Positions 25,746-35,242 are shown, numbered from the stretch's first letter. The stretch: DNA of 64,000 bases from CAIYRG01 sp964494505 (GCA_964494505.1 CAZBRO010000017.1:45024-109023), one strand, 5' to 3'. The notes: generated by a model not told the origin, from the sequence alone. A program made the numbers and translations.

Positions 25746-27509
25746 ATGTCGAGCGATTTCACGCCGGAACAGAAACGTTATCTCGAAGGCCTCGCGTCCG
25801 GCCTGGAAGTGGCGCGGCTTGCGCGCAAACCAGGGTCACCGCCGCAGGCGGCCCCGCAGCACGAAGGCCCGGACGCAGCCCATCTTGAAGCCCAGGACCG
25901 TGTGCTTGCACGCGGCGAAAAACTGTCCGACCAGGAAAAATTCAAGCGCGAGCAGCACCCCTTCGATGCCTATGCGCGGCTGAACGAGCAAGCGGCGAAG
26001 GATGAATTTCCCAAACCGGCCGACAATTTCCGCTGGCGCTATTACGGCCTGTTCTACGCGGCGCCGGCCGAGAACGCCTATATGTGCCGGCTGCGCATTC
26101 CCAACGGCATCCTCACGCATTGGCAATTCGCCGGAGTGGCCGATCTCGCGGACAAATATGGCGGCGGTTACGCCCATGTAACGACGCGCGCCAATCTGCA
26201 GATTCGCAAAATCGAAGCGAGGAACGCCGTCGCCATGGTAGAGGCGATCCAGGGCCTTGGCCTCTCCTCGCGCGGCGCGGGCGCGGACAATATCCGCAAC
26301 GTCACCGGCACGCCCACGGCCGGCATCGATCCGAACGAGCTGATCGACACGCGCGCCAACGCGCGCGAATGGCATTTCCACATCCTCAATGATCGCTCGC
26401 TTTACGGGCTGCCGCGCAAGTTCAACGTCGCCTTCGACGGCGCAGGCACGATTCCTGTTCTGGAAGACACCAACGATATCGGCTTTCAGGCGGTGGAGGT
26501 GAAAGACGGGTTCGGGGCAAGCGCCGGCATCTGGTTCCGGCTCGCGCTCGGCGGGATCACCGGCCACGGGGATTTCGCGCGCGAGACCGGCGTGATCGCG
26601 AAGCCCGAAGCGGCGACGAAAATCGCCGACGCCGTGGTGCGCGTGTTCATCGAGCATGGCGACCGAACCAACCGCAACAGAGCGCGCCTGAAATACGTGC
26701 TCGACGCGATGGGCGTGGAGAAATTCCTCGTAGCCGTCGAACAATTGCTGGGCGGACCGCTCACCCGCGTGCCGGCAGAGGCCCTTGCACCGCGACGCGC
26801 GTTCGATCGCCTCGCTCATGTCGGCGTGCATCCGCAAAAGCAAGCGGGGCGCTATTGGCTCGGCGTCGTGCTTCCGGTGGGCAGGCTCACGGCCGCTCAG
26901 ATGCGCGGGCTCGCCCGAATCGCACGCGATTTCGGGGATGGCGATGTGCGCCTCACGGTGTGGCAGAATCTGCTGATTTCGGGCGTGCGCGAAAAGGACG
27001 TCGCAGTAGCCGAAACTGCGATTGCCGAGCTTGGGCTGACCACGAAAGCGACCTCCATCCGCGCAGGGCTCGTCGCCTGCACCGGAACAAAAGGGTGCCG
27101 CTTTGCCGCGTCGGACACCAAGCGTCATGCCGAGGAGATTGCGCGCTGGTGCGAAGCGCGCGTCGCGCTGGATGTTCCGGTGAACATCCATCTCACCGGC
27201 TGCCACAATTCCTGCGCCCAGCACTACATCGGCGACATCGGCCTTATCGCCTGCAAGGTCGGCGCGGGCGAAGACGAGACGGTGGAGGGCTATCACGTCC
27301 ATGTCGGCGGCGGCTTCGGGCCCAACGCGAATCTGGCGCGCGAGCTTTTTCGTGACGTGATTGCGGCGGAGGCTCCGCCAACCGTGGAGCGGCTTCTCAA
27401 GCTCTATCTCGCGCGGCGCACGGGCCCGTCCGAATCCTTTCTCGCCTTCACCCGCCGCCATGAGATCGACGCGCTGAAGGAGATGTGTGCTGTGGAGCCC
27501 GTCGAATGA
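25746..27509 (+). CDS. nirA: Assimilatory nitrite/sulfite reductase (siroheme, 4Fe-4S; NirA family)
   Basis: This 587-residue cytoplasmic enzyme performs a six-electron reduction of nitrite to ammonium or sulfite to sulfide. Cys ligands of the coupled siroheme/4Fe-4S centre are in VACTGTKGCRFAASDTKRHA and in HLTGCHNSCAQHYIGDIG. The two ferredoxin-like repeats are visible around GVADLADKYGGGYAHVTTRA and VRLTVWQNLLISG. Both halves and length are normal. Its stop overlaps the flavoprotein start by ATGA. Nitrite versus sulfite cannot be fixed from motifs; NirA family membership and a leader hairpin favour nitrite. Confidence 0.88.
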   Translation: MSSDFTPEQKRYLEGLASGLEVARLARKPGSPPQAAPQHEGPDAAHLEAQDRVLARGEKLSDQEKFKREQHPFDAYARLNEQAAKDEFPKPADNFRWRYYGLFYAAPAENAYMCRLRIPNGILTHWQFAGVADLADKYGGGYAHVTTRANLQIRKIEARNAVAMVEAIQGLGLSSRGAGADNIRNVTGTPTAGIDPNELIDTRANAREWHFHILNDRSLYGLPRKFNVAFDGAGTIPVLEDTNDIGFQAVEVKDGFGASAGIWFRLALGGITGHGDFARETGVIAKPEAATKIADAVVRVFIEHGDRTNRNRARLKYVLDAMGVEKFLVAVEQLLGGPLTRVPAEALAPRRAFDRLAHVGVHPQKQAGRYWLGVVLPVGRLTAAQMRGLARIARDFGDGDVRLTVWQNLLISGVREKDVAVAETAIAELGLTTKATSIRAGLVACTGTKGCRFAASDTKRHAEEIARWCEARVALDVPVNIHLTGCHNSCAQHYIGDIGLIACKVGAGEDETVEGYHVHVGGGFGPNANLARELFRDVIAAEAPPTVERLLKLYLARRTGPSESFLAFTRRHEIDALKEMCAVEPVE

Positions 27510-29092
27510 CCCTCCCGGTCCAGCCTGCACCCGCCGTCTTTCTTCCCGAGAGCGCGCCCTTCACGACCGAGCAGCGCCAGTGGCTGAACGGATTCTTTGC
27601 GGGGCTGATCGCGTTCGACGGTTCGTCCACGCCCGTGCCCGCACCGCCCATGACGCCGCAGGCCGAGGACGGCGATGCGCCCTGGCACGACCAGACGATC
27701 CCGCTGCCTGAACGCATGAAGCTCGCCGAAGGCCGCCCTCTGAATCGGCGCATGATGGCGGCGATGGCGCAGCAGGATTGCGGCCAATGCGGCTACAATT
27801 GCGCGGATTACGCCGGTGCCCTGTTCGGCGGAAAGGAAAGGCGCCTCAATCTGTGCGCGCCGGGGGGCAAGGAAACCGCCCGGATGCTGACGCGGCTTTA
27901 TGGCGAGTTAGAGCGCGCGCCGTCCAACATCGAAGTCGCCCAGCCGCTACCCGCGGCCCTGTCGCGCGAACAGGCTGAAAATTCCGCGCCGACGCGGGAT
28001 TCGCCCGAAGATGCGGTTTTCGTTTCACGCCGGCGTTTGAACAGAACGGGCTCGGAAAAGGACACCTGGCACATCGAATTCGACGTGGCCGGCACGGCGC
28101 TCTCCTATCAGCCGGGCGATTCCTTCGGGATATTCCCCAGGAACGAGCCGCATCTGGTGGACGCCGTCATTGCCGCGATTGGCGCATCGCCGGAGACCGC
28201 CATCGGCGGGCGCAGCTTGCGCGAGGCATTGACGGATTGCGTCTCCCTGGGGACGGCTCCCGATGCGCTGTTTCAGCTCATCTCCTATCTCACCGGGGGA
28301 GAGAAGCGGCGAAAAGCGAAGGCGCTCGGGGCCGGCGAGGATCCCGACGGTGACGCCGCGAACCTCGACGTGCTCGGCGCGCTGGAGAAATTCGGCGTGC
28401 ATCCGGGGCCGGAAGCGTTCGTCGAAGCGCTCGACCCGCTGCAGCCGCGACTCTATTCCATCTCATCCTCGCCGCGCATCAACAAGACGCGCCTCTCCCT
28501 CACCGTGGATGCCGTGCGCTATCGCATCGCCAACCGGGGGCGAAGCGGGGTTGCATCGACTTTCCTCGCCGAACGCATCGCGCCGGGAACGAAGGTGAAA
28601 GCCTATGTACAGAAGGCCCACAGCTTCGCGCTTCCCTCCGATCCCTCGACCCCGATCGTCATGGTCGGTCCGGGAACGGGGATTGCGCCTTTCCGCGCCT
28701 TCCTGCAGGAGCGGATGGCGACGGGTGCGCCCGGGCGCAATTGGCTGTTCTTCGGCCACCAGCGCAGCCGATTCGATTTCTTCTACGAGGACGAGCTTGC
28801 GCGCATGAAAGCCGAAAGAGTGCTGACGCGGCTGACGCTCGCCTGGTCGCGCGATGGCGACGAGAAGATCTACGTTCAGCACCGGATGCGCGATGTCGGG
28901 CGCGACCTTTGGGCCTGGCTCGCGGAAGGCGCCCACTTCTATGTCTGCGGCGACGCCAAGCATATGGCCAAAGATGTGGAACGCGCGCTCGTCGATGTTA
29001 TCGCTGCCCACGGCGCGCGCAAGCCCGACGAGGCGATCGGATTCCTGGCCGAACTCAAGAAGAGCGGGCGCTATCACCAGGATGTCTACTAA
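27506..29092 (+). CDS. FNR-type flavoprotein reductase with RnfB-like Fe-S motif (electron donor for NirA; CysJ-like)
   Basis: This 528-residue protein should pass electrons from NADPH to the reductase. Near residues 90-125 it has DCGQCGYNCADYAGALFGG and NLCAPGG, four Cys of an RnfB-type 4Fe-4S motif. Next come a CysJ-like FAD domain (GDSFGIFPRNEP, then RLYSISSSPRINKTRLSLTV) and an NADP domain (MVGPGTGIAPFRAFLQER, FYVCGDAKHMAKDVERAL, ending SGRYHQDVY as in CysJ). The FMN flavodoxin domain of CysJ is missing, apparently replaced by the Fe-S domain. The start is ATG 27506, overlapping the NirA stop. Confidence 0.85.
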   Translation: MTLPVQPAPAVFLPESAPFTTEQRQWLNGFFAGLIAFDGSSTPVPAPPMTPQAEDGDAPWHDQTIPLPERMKLAEGRPLNRRMMAAMAQQDCGQCGYNCADYAGALFGGKERRLNLCAPGGKETARMLTRLYGELERAPSNIEVAQPLPAALSREQAENSAPTRDSPEDAVFVSRRRLNRTGSEKDTWHIEFDVAGTALSYQPGDSFGIFPRNEPHLVDAVIAAIGASPETAIGGRSLREALTDCVSLGTAPDALFQLISYLTGGEKRRKAKALGAGEDPDGDAANLDVLGALEKFGVHPGPEAFVEALDPLQPRLYSISSSPRINKTRLSLTVDAVRYRIANRGRSGVASTFLAERIAPGTKVKAYVQKAHSFALPSDPSTPIVMVGPGTGIAPFRAFLQERMATGAPGRNWLFFGHQRSRFDFFYEDELARMKAERVLTRLTLAWSRDGDEKIYVQHRMRDVGRDLWAWLAEGAHFYVCGDAKHMAKDVERALVDVIAAHGARKPDEAIGFLAELKKSGRYHQDVY

Positions 29093-29106
29093 AGGGGCGG
29101 CGAACG

Positions 29107-29538
29107 CTATACCGCGCCGGCTCCATCGAGAAGCGCAAGACCCTCGTCCAGATAATCGCCGAGCAAAGGCAAGGCGACGAGATATTCGGCTGTGTGCTTG
29201 TTGCGCGCGGCACGCGCCTGGGAGAGGGCTTCGCCCCAATCTCTTCTGCCGTATGTGCCACGTCCGAGCCAGGCAAGTGCAACCAGGCCGATTTGTTCGT
29301 CCTCATCGAGATCGCGGATCAGCCCGAGAAGCTCCTGGAGCGTGGCATCGTCCGATGCATCTTCCAGGATGTCTCGCATATCGTCGTCAGTCGCATTCGA
29401 GCCGGACTGGGGATCGGTGACCTGCTCTTTCGCATCGAACATGCGGGCCTTTTCGATGATGCCGGCAACCTTCTCGCGGTCGATCCCGAGTTCGATCACC
29501 CGGTCTGCGCCGTCTACAAAAATGTGTTTCATGGCCAT
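29107..29538 (-). CDS. DUF3775 family protein
   Basis: This protein of about 143 residues shows the DUF3775 pattern: an N-terminal REKVAGIIEKARMFDAKE, the acidic DPQSGSNATDDDMRDILED and the strongly conserved DEDEQIGLVALAWLGRGTYG, ending in YLVALPLLGDYLDEGLALLD. The ATG at 29538 is preceded by GGAGG; another ATG two codons on is possible. Function unknown. It converges with the flavoprotein gene and follows the host-attachment gene after 11 nt, so those two probably share a transcript. Confidence 0.85.
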   Translation of the reverse strand: MAMKHIFVDGADRVIELGIDREKVAGIIEKARMFDAKEQVTDPQSGSNATDDDMRDILEDASDDATLQELLGLIRDLDEDEQIGLVALAWLGRGTYGRRDWGEALSQARAARNKHTAEYLVALPLLGDYLDEGLALLDGAGAV

Positions 29539-29549
29539 GTTCCTCCGAT

Positions 29550-30026
29550 TCAATGAGCCGTAAGCGGCCGATGGCGAACGATCTCAGCGACCTCGGACCA
29601 GATCGCCGTGAGGGAAGCTTTGGTCAGATCCTTGGCAACAACCTCCATGCAGCTCTGCACAGGCTGAGACAGTGATTGCCGGAGTTCCCCCAAAGTGCGC
29701 GGCGGCACGACAAGCACCAGACGGTCGTATTGCCGGCCCAGGCAAGCCCGGTTCAAGGCATCGGCCAGCGCGACCGCGAATTTGTGCTTTTCCTGCTTAT
29801 GGGGATCATGGCGCGGCTCTATGCCGTGACGCACCCCGCCGCCGGCGGAACCGAAGCTGCGGCCCGGCGCATCGCTCCCGACGTCGCTTGAGTGATGACC
29901 AACCTCGACCCGTACCAGGCCCGGAAGCTCGCTTTGATTGAGGCTCGTCTCGTCTTCGTTCGGGATGAAGAGCTGCGCACGTGCGCTATCGGCGACGACA
30001 ACCCAACTGCGGAGAGTCTTGTGCAT
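29550..30026 (-). CDS. Host attachment protein family (baeRF-like, AtsE-type)
   Basis: This 158-residue protein starts with MHKTLRSWVVVADSARAQLF, the signature of the bacterial 'host attachment' family related to translation-factor-fold RNA-binding proteins. DRLVLVVPPRTLGELRQSL in the C-terminal half is also typical. The central His-rich segment (HGIEPRHDPHKQEKHKF) is common in the family. A role in attachment comes from an Agrobacterium study; the true molecular function is unclear. It is upstream of DUF3775 on the same strand. Confidence 0.87.
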   Translation of the reverse strand: MHKTLRSWVVVADSARAQLFIPNEDETSLNQSELPGLVRVEVGHHSSDVGSDAPGRSFGSAGGGVRHGIEPRHDPHKQEKHKFAVALADALNRACLGRQYDRLVLVVPPRTLGELRQSLSQPVQSCMEVVAKDLTKASLTAIWSEVAEIVRHRPLTAH

Positions 30027-30198
30027 GAAAGCCTCCTGACCGGCGAGCAGCGTCCACTGCCCATTTCCCCCTCTCTTTTATTGCAACGGACGCGGCCAAA
30101 TTTGATGCCGATCAATTTTGCCGTGACTTTTCGTGCCGCGGCCAGCAGAATCGCAGGGGCCCGGCCGCAGAAGCCCGCCTTAAGTGTGGGAACCGGCT

Positions 30199-31395
30199 CT
30201 ATAATGGCGCGGTCATCCGAGCGATGCCGTCCAATTCCGCGACGATGGGCGCGAGATTGGTCTCCCAGCCGAAGCGAAGCCGTGTCGCTTCGGCGATCGC
30301 GTTGTCGGCCGCCGAAGTGGGCGGCAACTGCCCGATGGCGCGCAAATAATCCTCCGCCGATGTACAGCACAGCACGCCCTTCGGAATCTCCGGGCTGAAG
30401 GTCCGGCAGACTTCCTCGGAGGCAAGGACCTGCTTTCCCATGGCCAACGCTTCCAGGACCTTGTTCTGAATGCCGCGGGCAATCCGCAAAGGTGCTATGG
30501 CCGCACGCGCGGCCGCAAGATAGGGCCGCACGTCGTCGACCTCGCCCGTAACCGTAACGCCTTCCCGCTCTTTGAGCTGCATCACCTTGGGCGCGGGGTT
30601 CCGCCCCACGAGGAACAGTTCGAGTTCGGGATCGCGCTTGCGCAGCTCGGGAAAAATGTTCTCGCCAAACCAGCAAACGCCGTCGCTGTTGGGGAAATAA
30701 TTCAGTACACCGACGAAGGCGATGAATTTACGGCGGCTGAGATCCTCGGGGACGACAAACGATCCGGCCGGATCGAAGGTCTGCATATCCACACCGTTTC
30801 CCGAGCAGCCCATGGGCGCACCGGGCGCGATGCGGCCGAAGAGTTCGAGCTCGCTCGGCGTGGTCAGGAAGGTGCGCCTCGATCGCATTGCGTAATCGCG
30901 TTCGATCTTGCGCACCCGTCCCGCTTCGATCCGCTGCAGAAACCCGAGCGGGCGCATCTTCGCGTATTGAAGCCACTTCTCCGAATCGACATCTCCCCAA
31001 TCGGCGAGGAACGGAATCCCGTCCGGCGCATAAGGCGCCATGGCGGAGGAAAGAACGACCGTCGCTGCGATCGGGTTGGTCTTCACCAGGGAGCTTATAT
31101 GCGCGCGCAGCTGCGGCACGCCATAGAACGACGTCGTGAAGCATCCCCCCGCCGCGAACCCCACGAGCCCTCGCGCAATCGCCCGATTCCTGTCCAGCAC
31201 ATGGATATTCAGGGACGCGCATCGGCCGCGCAAATCGGAGGTCGCAGAGGCTTCCGCTTCGCTGCGTGCCAGGCAGGTCAGGTGCACGCGATGATGCTTC
31301 ATCAGCTCACGGACGGAATGATATGCCCGAATCCGGTCGCCCTTGTCGGGAGGCCATGGGACACAGTGCGAAATGTAGAGGATATCCAAACTCAT
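30199..31395 (-). CDS. PEP-CTERM/XrtA-associated sugar transferase (TIGR03087-like glycosyltransferase)
   Basis: This 398-residue GT-B-type glycosyltransferase is expected on the cytoplasmic face of the membrane in exopolysaccharide assembly. It begins MSLDILYISHCVPWPPDKGD, with KGDRIRAYHSVREL next, which is diagnostic of the TIGR03087 sugar transferase group linked to exosortase systems. FVGVLNYFPNSDGVCWFGEN and the donor-site end IAPLRIARGIQNKVLEALAM are conserved. The ATG 31395 was chosen because the family starts with this 'ILYxSH' strand; the frame is open to 31446. No exosortase or PEP-CTERM substrate is in view. It diverges from mbtH. Confidence 0.86.
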   Translation of the reverse strand: MSLDILYISHCVPWPPDKGDRIRAYHSVRELMKHHRVHLTCLARSEAEASATSDLRGRCASLNIHVLDRNRAIARGLVGFAAGGCFTTSFYGVPQLRAHISSLVKTNPIAATVVLSSAMAPYAPDGIPFLADWGDVDSEKWLQYAKMRPLGFLQRIEAGRVRKIERDYAMRSRRTFLTTPSELELFGRIAPGAPMGCSGNGVDMQTFDPAGSFVVPEDLSRRKFIAFVGVLNYFPNSDGVCWFGENIFPELRKRDPELELFLVGRNPAPKVMQLKEREGVTVTGEVDDVRPYLAAARAAIAPLRIARGIQNKVLEALAMGKQVLASEEVCRTFSPEIPKGVLCCTSAEDYLRAIGQLPPTSAADNAIAEATRLRFGWETNLAPIVAELDGIARMTAPL

Positions 31396-31514
31396 CGGCC
31401 CGAGAGCGCGGTGGGCGATAACATCTTCACGGGCTTGGCCTCGCAATCTTCGCGGTCAGCTTGTGGCGAACCGGTTTGCCGCATAGTGTACGATGAATTA
31501 ATTCTGGGCAAACC

Positions 31515-31766
31515 ATGACGAGCTCGCACACCCCCGAAGCCTCCCCGCCGAAGGTTTTCAAAGTCGTGGTCAACCACGAAGAGCAATATTCCATCTGGCC
31601 CGCGGAGAAGCCGATTCCGGAGAAATGGCGCGCCACCGGCTTTGCCGGCTCCAAGGAAGAATGCCTCGATCATGTGCGCCAGGTGTGGCCGGACATGCGG
31701 CCCTTGAGCGTCAGACAGCACGACCCTGCGCGAAAAGTGACAGAGGCCGGCGAACCGGACGCCTGA
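31515..31766 (+). CDS. MbtH-family NRPS partner protein
   Basis: This 83-residue protein carries the MbtH signature: HEEQYSIWPAEKPIPEKWRA, then GFAGSKEECLDHVRQVWPDM and RPLSVRQ. MbtH proteins bind adenylation domains of non-ribosomal peptide synthetases and raise their solubility or activity. The three conserved Trp residues (IWP, KWR, VWP) are all present. The gene converges with the oxidase gene (4 nt apart) of the NRPS operon, so partner and synthetase are on opposite strands, which is less usual than co-transcription. Confidence 0.95.
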   Translation: MTSSHTPEASPPKVFKVVVNHEEQYSIWPAEKPIPEKWRATGFAGSKEECLDHVRQVWPDMRPLSVRQHDPARKVTEAGEPDA

Positions 31767-31769
31767 CCG

Positions 31770-34700
31770 TCAATGAACCGATCCCATGCCGACGCGGCTC
31801 CGCTTCTCGGTCAGGAACCGATCCTGGTCTGAGGCGGCGGACGAAGCGCTCTTCGCGCCTTTTGCGTTCAGACTGACGATCTCATGGGGCTTTTCGTGCG
31901 GCGTTTCCGCGCGATGACTGAACCACTCGAACGTTCTTTGCGCGGGTTCCGACATCGTGACCGGTTCCGGCCGGGTTGCATCGCCAGCCTCTTCGCGAAG
32001 CGACACGATCCAGTCGATCATGGTCGCCTTTTCTTCGTCGGTGAAGACTTTATACATCGGCCCGTTGAATTCAGTTTGCTCGAACAGGCGGCTGCGGTTC
32101 GGATGATCGATGTCGACGAGCCCACGCTCGAGGAGCACCCGCATCACTTTTTCCGGCCCTTTGCGGAAGGCGTCCATGAGCCATCCGACGCGGCGGTGCG
32201 AGCGCATCGCCAATTGCGTCTTGTGTTCGATCATCTTGGCCATCTTCTGCGCGTGATAGCGCTTGAGATCGGGAAAAACGGCCCGCGGCGCGAGGCCCTG
32301 CGGATAGGCATCCTCGAGCAGCGAACGGCCGAGATCGATGAGATCGACGCCGCGCCTGGGGTTAAGGTCCATCAAGCTCTTGGTCGCGGGCGACAGAGCG
32401 ACATCCTGGAAGCGTCCCCGCTCATAAATCCCGGCCTTGAGTGCCACGTTCAGATCCTTGCGCAAGCCGTCGAGCAGCGCCTCGGAGGGACGGATTTCCG
32501 GATTCCATTTCGCGAGCAGATCGTCCGTCGCATGACTCAAACAGGCGCGCAAATGCGCGGATACCGGGTCCTTGCCCGAGCGCAGCGCCACAACCAGCGG
32601 CGGGAGAATGTCTGAGGCAAGCAAAAGCGAGGACCCGCGATGGATTTGCTTCTTGTCGACGATCATCATCCGCTCGAGCACGTCGTCGCCGCCATTGCCG
32701 AGCGTCGACCAGGCGACATAGGCGCGCCAAATCCGTTGCCAATATTCCTGGACGGCCGCATCGCCGCCCTCCTCCCGTTTTTGATGGAGGTAGAGTTTGA
32801 CGGCCTCTTTCGCCAACGCACCGTGTCCAACGTTGATGTTATCGATCGCGGCGTGCATCCGGTAATACTGCGGATCGATGTGCCGGTCCGACATCATCTT
32901 GGCGATGGCATGCATGCTGGGTGTGGCTTCCCATTCCACGAACAGCGTCATTCCGAGGAGCTCGGGCAGGAAGCGGCGCGGGAAAAGTCCGACGCAGAAT
33001 TGGAACACCGGGCTCTCGAATGCCGCGCGGACGAAATCCTGCTCGACAAATTCGCGCGACGTGACCGGCGGCATATAGATGTTCAGGCTGTGCAGCAGCG
33101 CATTGTAGACATTGCTGTGGTTAAGCTCGATCTTTCCATTTCCGGCTTCATCGCTCCAAATCGCGAACAACCGCGATTGCACGCCGTCGATCGGCCCCGC
33201 CGAGAGAATGTTCTGCAGCCACGCGCCATCGGTCAGATTCAGCGGCGCAAATTGACGGAATCGCTCGGCCAATGCGCGGTCGGAGAACCGGCCGACGTGA
33301 AAGAGGCGTTCCCGCCGCACCGGCTCGTCGTCGTCATCATAATCGACGGCGGCTTCCCATGTGATGTCGCCCGATTCCCAAGGCACGGGCTTGAACATCA
33401 GATTGTCGACGAAATCGGCGTAGATCCGGTCCAGATGCGCGTCGAACGCGTCCGGCGTGTATCGGAACGGAGCATATTTGGGGTCTGCGGTGAATTTCGC
33501 GTCGTCCAGCATCTGCAAGGCGAGCTCAAGCGCCTTGGGCGTGAAATCCCGATTGGTCTCGATATTCACCAGACGATGGAAGTAATCGGCCATCGAGCCG
33601 AGAGACGGATTGCGCTCCGTTTCCACGAAGGCCGCCGCGCCGGCGCATTCATAAGCGGTTCCGTTGAGCCCCTTCGCCGCAACGAAGCCCAGATGCTGCC
33701 ACTCCTTCACGAGTGCTTCCTCGCGCGCGGGCGATTCGGCGGGCAGGTCTCTCGCCCAGGATTGGCGGGTGGCCCACAGCGCGCTGCGCCGCTCTTCAAG
33801 CACCGGCAATTGCTCGTCCGCCGTACCGTCCGTCGGGAGCGCGGCAATCTTTCGATCAAGCTCGCGCACGTCTTCATAGGTCTTGGCGGTCAGCACCGAT
33901 CCGGGCGCAACAATCGGCGACCAGGGTGCGGACTGGGCGATGAAATCAGCTTGCCAGGGACAGGCCAAGCCTCGCGTCAGCGCTCCGGCCTCGAGCTTGG
34001 CGTGGTCCAGCCGGAAGGGATCGTCCGGCAAGAAGCTTTCCGTTCCGTGCTCCGGAAAGAGCGCGCCGCCCGCGCATGATTCAAGGGCAGCACGATCGAG
34101 GTCTTCGGGCGTCGGAACCGGGGAGCCCGCGGCTTCCGCGCTTCCCCCATTCCAATCGGATTCGAAATCGCCGGTTTCCCAGGATTTCAGCACCTCACGC
34201 TGCGTGCGCGTAAATCTCAGACGCGATTCGTATTTCAGCACTAAGGCGAAAACCCCTTCGCGCGCGGAGCGGCCTTCCTCGCCGTTCCCGGCCAATGCGC
34301 TGAGATTGGCCTGAATCTCGTGCGCCAATCTGTGCGCCTTATCCGTCAGCCATTGCAGTCCGGCGACCCGGTTCAGGACCGGCAGAATGTCGTGGCGGAA
34401 GGACGGCCTTGAGGGCGCGCGTGCATGTCCCACGGCGATGGCGCGGTCGGCCAGCACGTCGTAAAGCGTGGCGACGGGTGAAATCTCCGGCGCAAAATTG
34501 GGCGGTGTCACGATGACCCAGGCGGGCGCGGCGGTCACCACACGCCCATCGTTGAGCGTGATGCTTGCGCTCACCGGCCCGTCGGACACATCGTCATACC
34601 AGCCGTCATTGTCGGTGCAGTTGCGGATGCGCTTGGCGGCATCATAGGTGCCGGCTTTGCCCAACCCTCCGAGCACCAGAAGCCGGCCGCCGGAATCCGT

Positions 34701-35195
34701 CCGCATCTCGCCCAGCGAGAGCGGAATATCCATGAATCTCCCGCCGTCGAACACGGCACTTTGATTTGGTCCTGTGAGCTGGCGCGGCAACGGCGTGATG
34801 TCCAATTTCCAGCGCTCTGCGGCCGGTATCTGCTTGTTGCGAAGACGCACGCCGGTGCGCCCCTTGTCGTCGGAGCCGCCGATCTTGCGCGCCGAAGCCT
34901 TCTTGTTCGCGAGCTGGACCGTCCAATGGATGGCCTTGACCGAATCCGCAGTCACCTCGCCCAGGCATTTGCCTGAAGCGTCATAGGAAAAAATACGAAA
35001 CCGCGCGGCTTTACGCTTTATGCGGGGCAGGTGCAGGTTGTCGGAATCGCCGCAATCCTTGTGACCATTATCCGGTCCGCTCTGCTGCCCGGGATTTTCC
35101 GATCCAATAAAGAACTCCGTCGGGCTGTTTCCCGCGCCCGCGATCCCAATCGCCGGATGGATTTTCCACACCCTTGCACGCTGCCCCCCACTCAT
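31770..35195 (-). CDS. LodA/GoxA-type tryptophylquinone oxidase fused to a heme-oxygenase-like diiron domain
   Basis: This 1141-residue protein has two enzyme parts. Residues 1 to about 470 match LodA/GoxA quinone-cofactor amino-acid oxidases: VWKIHPAIGIAGAGNSP, AARFRIFSYDASGKCLG, HWTVQLANKKAS and APAWVIVTPPNFAPEI. Cys374 (SCAGGALFPEHG) and Trp414 (ACPWQADF) stand where LodA has the Cys and Trp that form cysteine tryptophylquinone. Residues about 730-850 resemble heme-oxygenase-like diiron oxygenases: EWEATPSMH (Glu754/756, His762) and MHAAIDNINVGHGALAKEAV (His781, Asp785, His791). ATG 35195 has a GGTGG site; the gene starts 47 nt after the NRPS stop. No LodB-like flavoprotein is adjacent. 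The substrate is probably an amino acid, free or carrier-bound (inference). Confidence 0.8.
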   Translation of the reverse strand: MSGGQRARVWKIHPAIGIAGAGNSPTEFFIGSENPGQQSGPDNGHKDCGDSDNLHLPRIKRKAARFRIFSYDASGKCLGEVTADSVKAIHWTVQLANKKASARKIGGSDDKGRTGVRLRNKQIPAAERWKLDITPLPRQLTGPNQSAVFDGGRFMDIPLSLGEMRTDSGGRLLVLGGLGKAGTYDAAKRIRNCTDNDGWYDDVSDGPVSASITLNDGRVVTAAPAWVIVTPPNFAPEISPVATLYDVLADRAIAVGHARAPSRPSFRHDILPVLNRVAGLQWLTDKAHRLAHEIQANLSALAGNGEEGRSAREGVFALVLKYESRLRFTRTQREVLKSWETGDFESDWNGGSAEAAGSPVPTPEDLDRAALESCAGGALFPEHGTESFLPDDPFRLDHAKLEAGALTRGLACPWQADFIAQSAPWSPIVAPGSVLTAKTYEDVRELDRKIAALPTDGTADEQLPVLEERRSALWATRQSWARDLPAESPAREEALVKEWQHLGFVAAKGLNGTAYECAGAAAFVETERNPSLGSMADYFHRLVNIETNRDFTPKALELALQMLDDAKFTADPKYAPFRYTPDAFDAHLDRIYADFVDNLMFKPVPWESGDITWEAAVDYDDDDEPVRRERLFHVGRFSDRALAERFRQFAPLNLTDGAWLQNILSAGPIDGVQSRLFAIWSDEAGNGKIELNHSNVYNALLHSLNIYMPPVTSREFVEQDFVRAAFESPVFQFCVGLFPRRFLPELLGMTLFVEWEATPSMHAIAKMMSDRHIDPQYYRMHAAIDNINVGHGALAKEAVKLYLHQKREEGGDAAVQEYWQRIWRAYVAWSTLGNGGDDVLERMMIVDKKQIHRGSSLLLASDILPPLVVALRSGKDPVSAHLRACLSHATDDLLAKWNPEIRPSEALLDGLRKDLNVALKAGIYERGRFQDVALSPATKSLMDLNPRRGVDLIDLGRSLLEDAYPQGLAPRAVFPDLKRYHAQKMAKMIEHKTQLAMRSHRRVGWLMDAFRKGPEKVMRVLLERGLVDIDHPNRSRLFEQTEFNGPMYKVFTDEEKATMIDWIVSLREEAGDATRPEPVTMSEPAQRTFEWFSHRAETPHEKPHEIVSLNAKGAKSASSAASDQDRFLTEKRSRVGMGSVH

Positions 35196-35242
35196 ACTTC
35201 CACCCTTGTTTGACTCTTCTACGCGCAATGCAGGCTTTATTA

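Noticed and set aside
25836..27530. Minus-strand 564-residue frame opposite the nitrite/sulfite reductase
   Set aside because: Shadow of a gene with all siroheme/Fe-S Cys motifs in the plus strand.
29107..30026. DUF3775 and host-attachment pair as a toxin-antitoxin system
   Set aside because: Both families are conserved single-copy housekeeping-like proteins, with no toxin motif; the pairing may be only a shared transcript.
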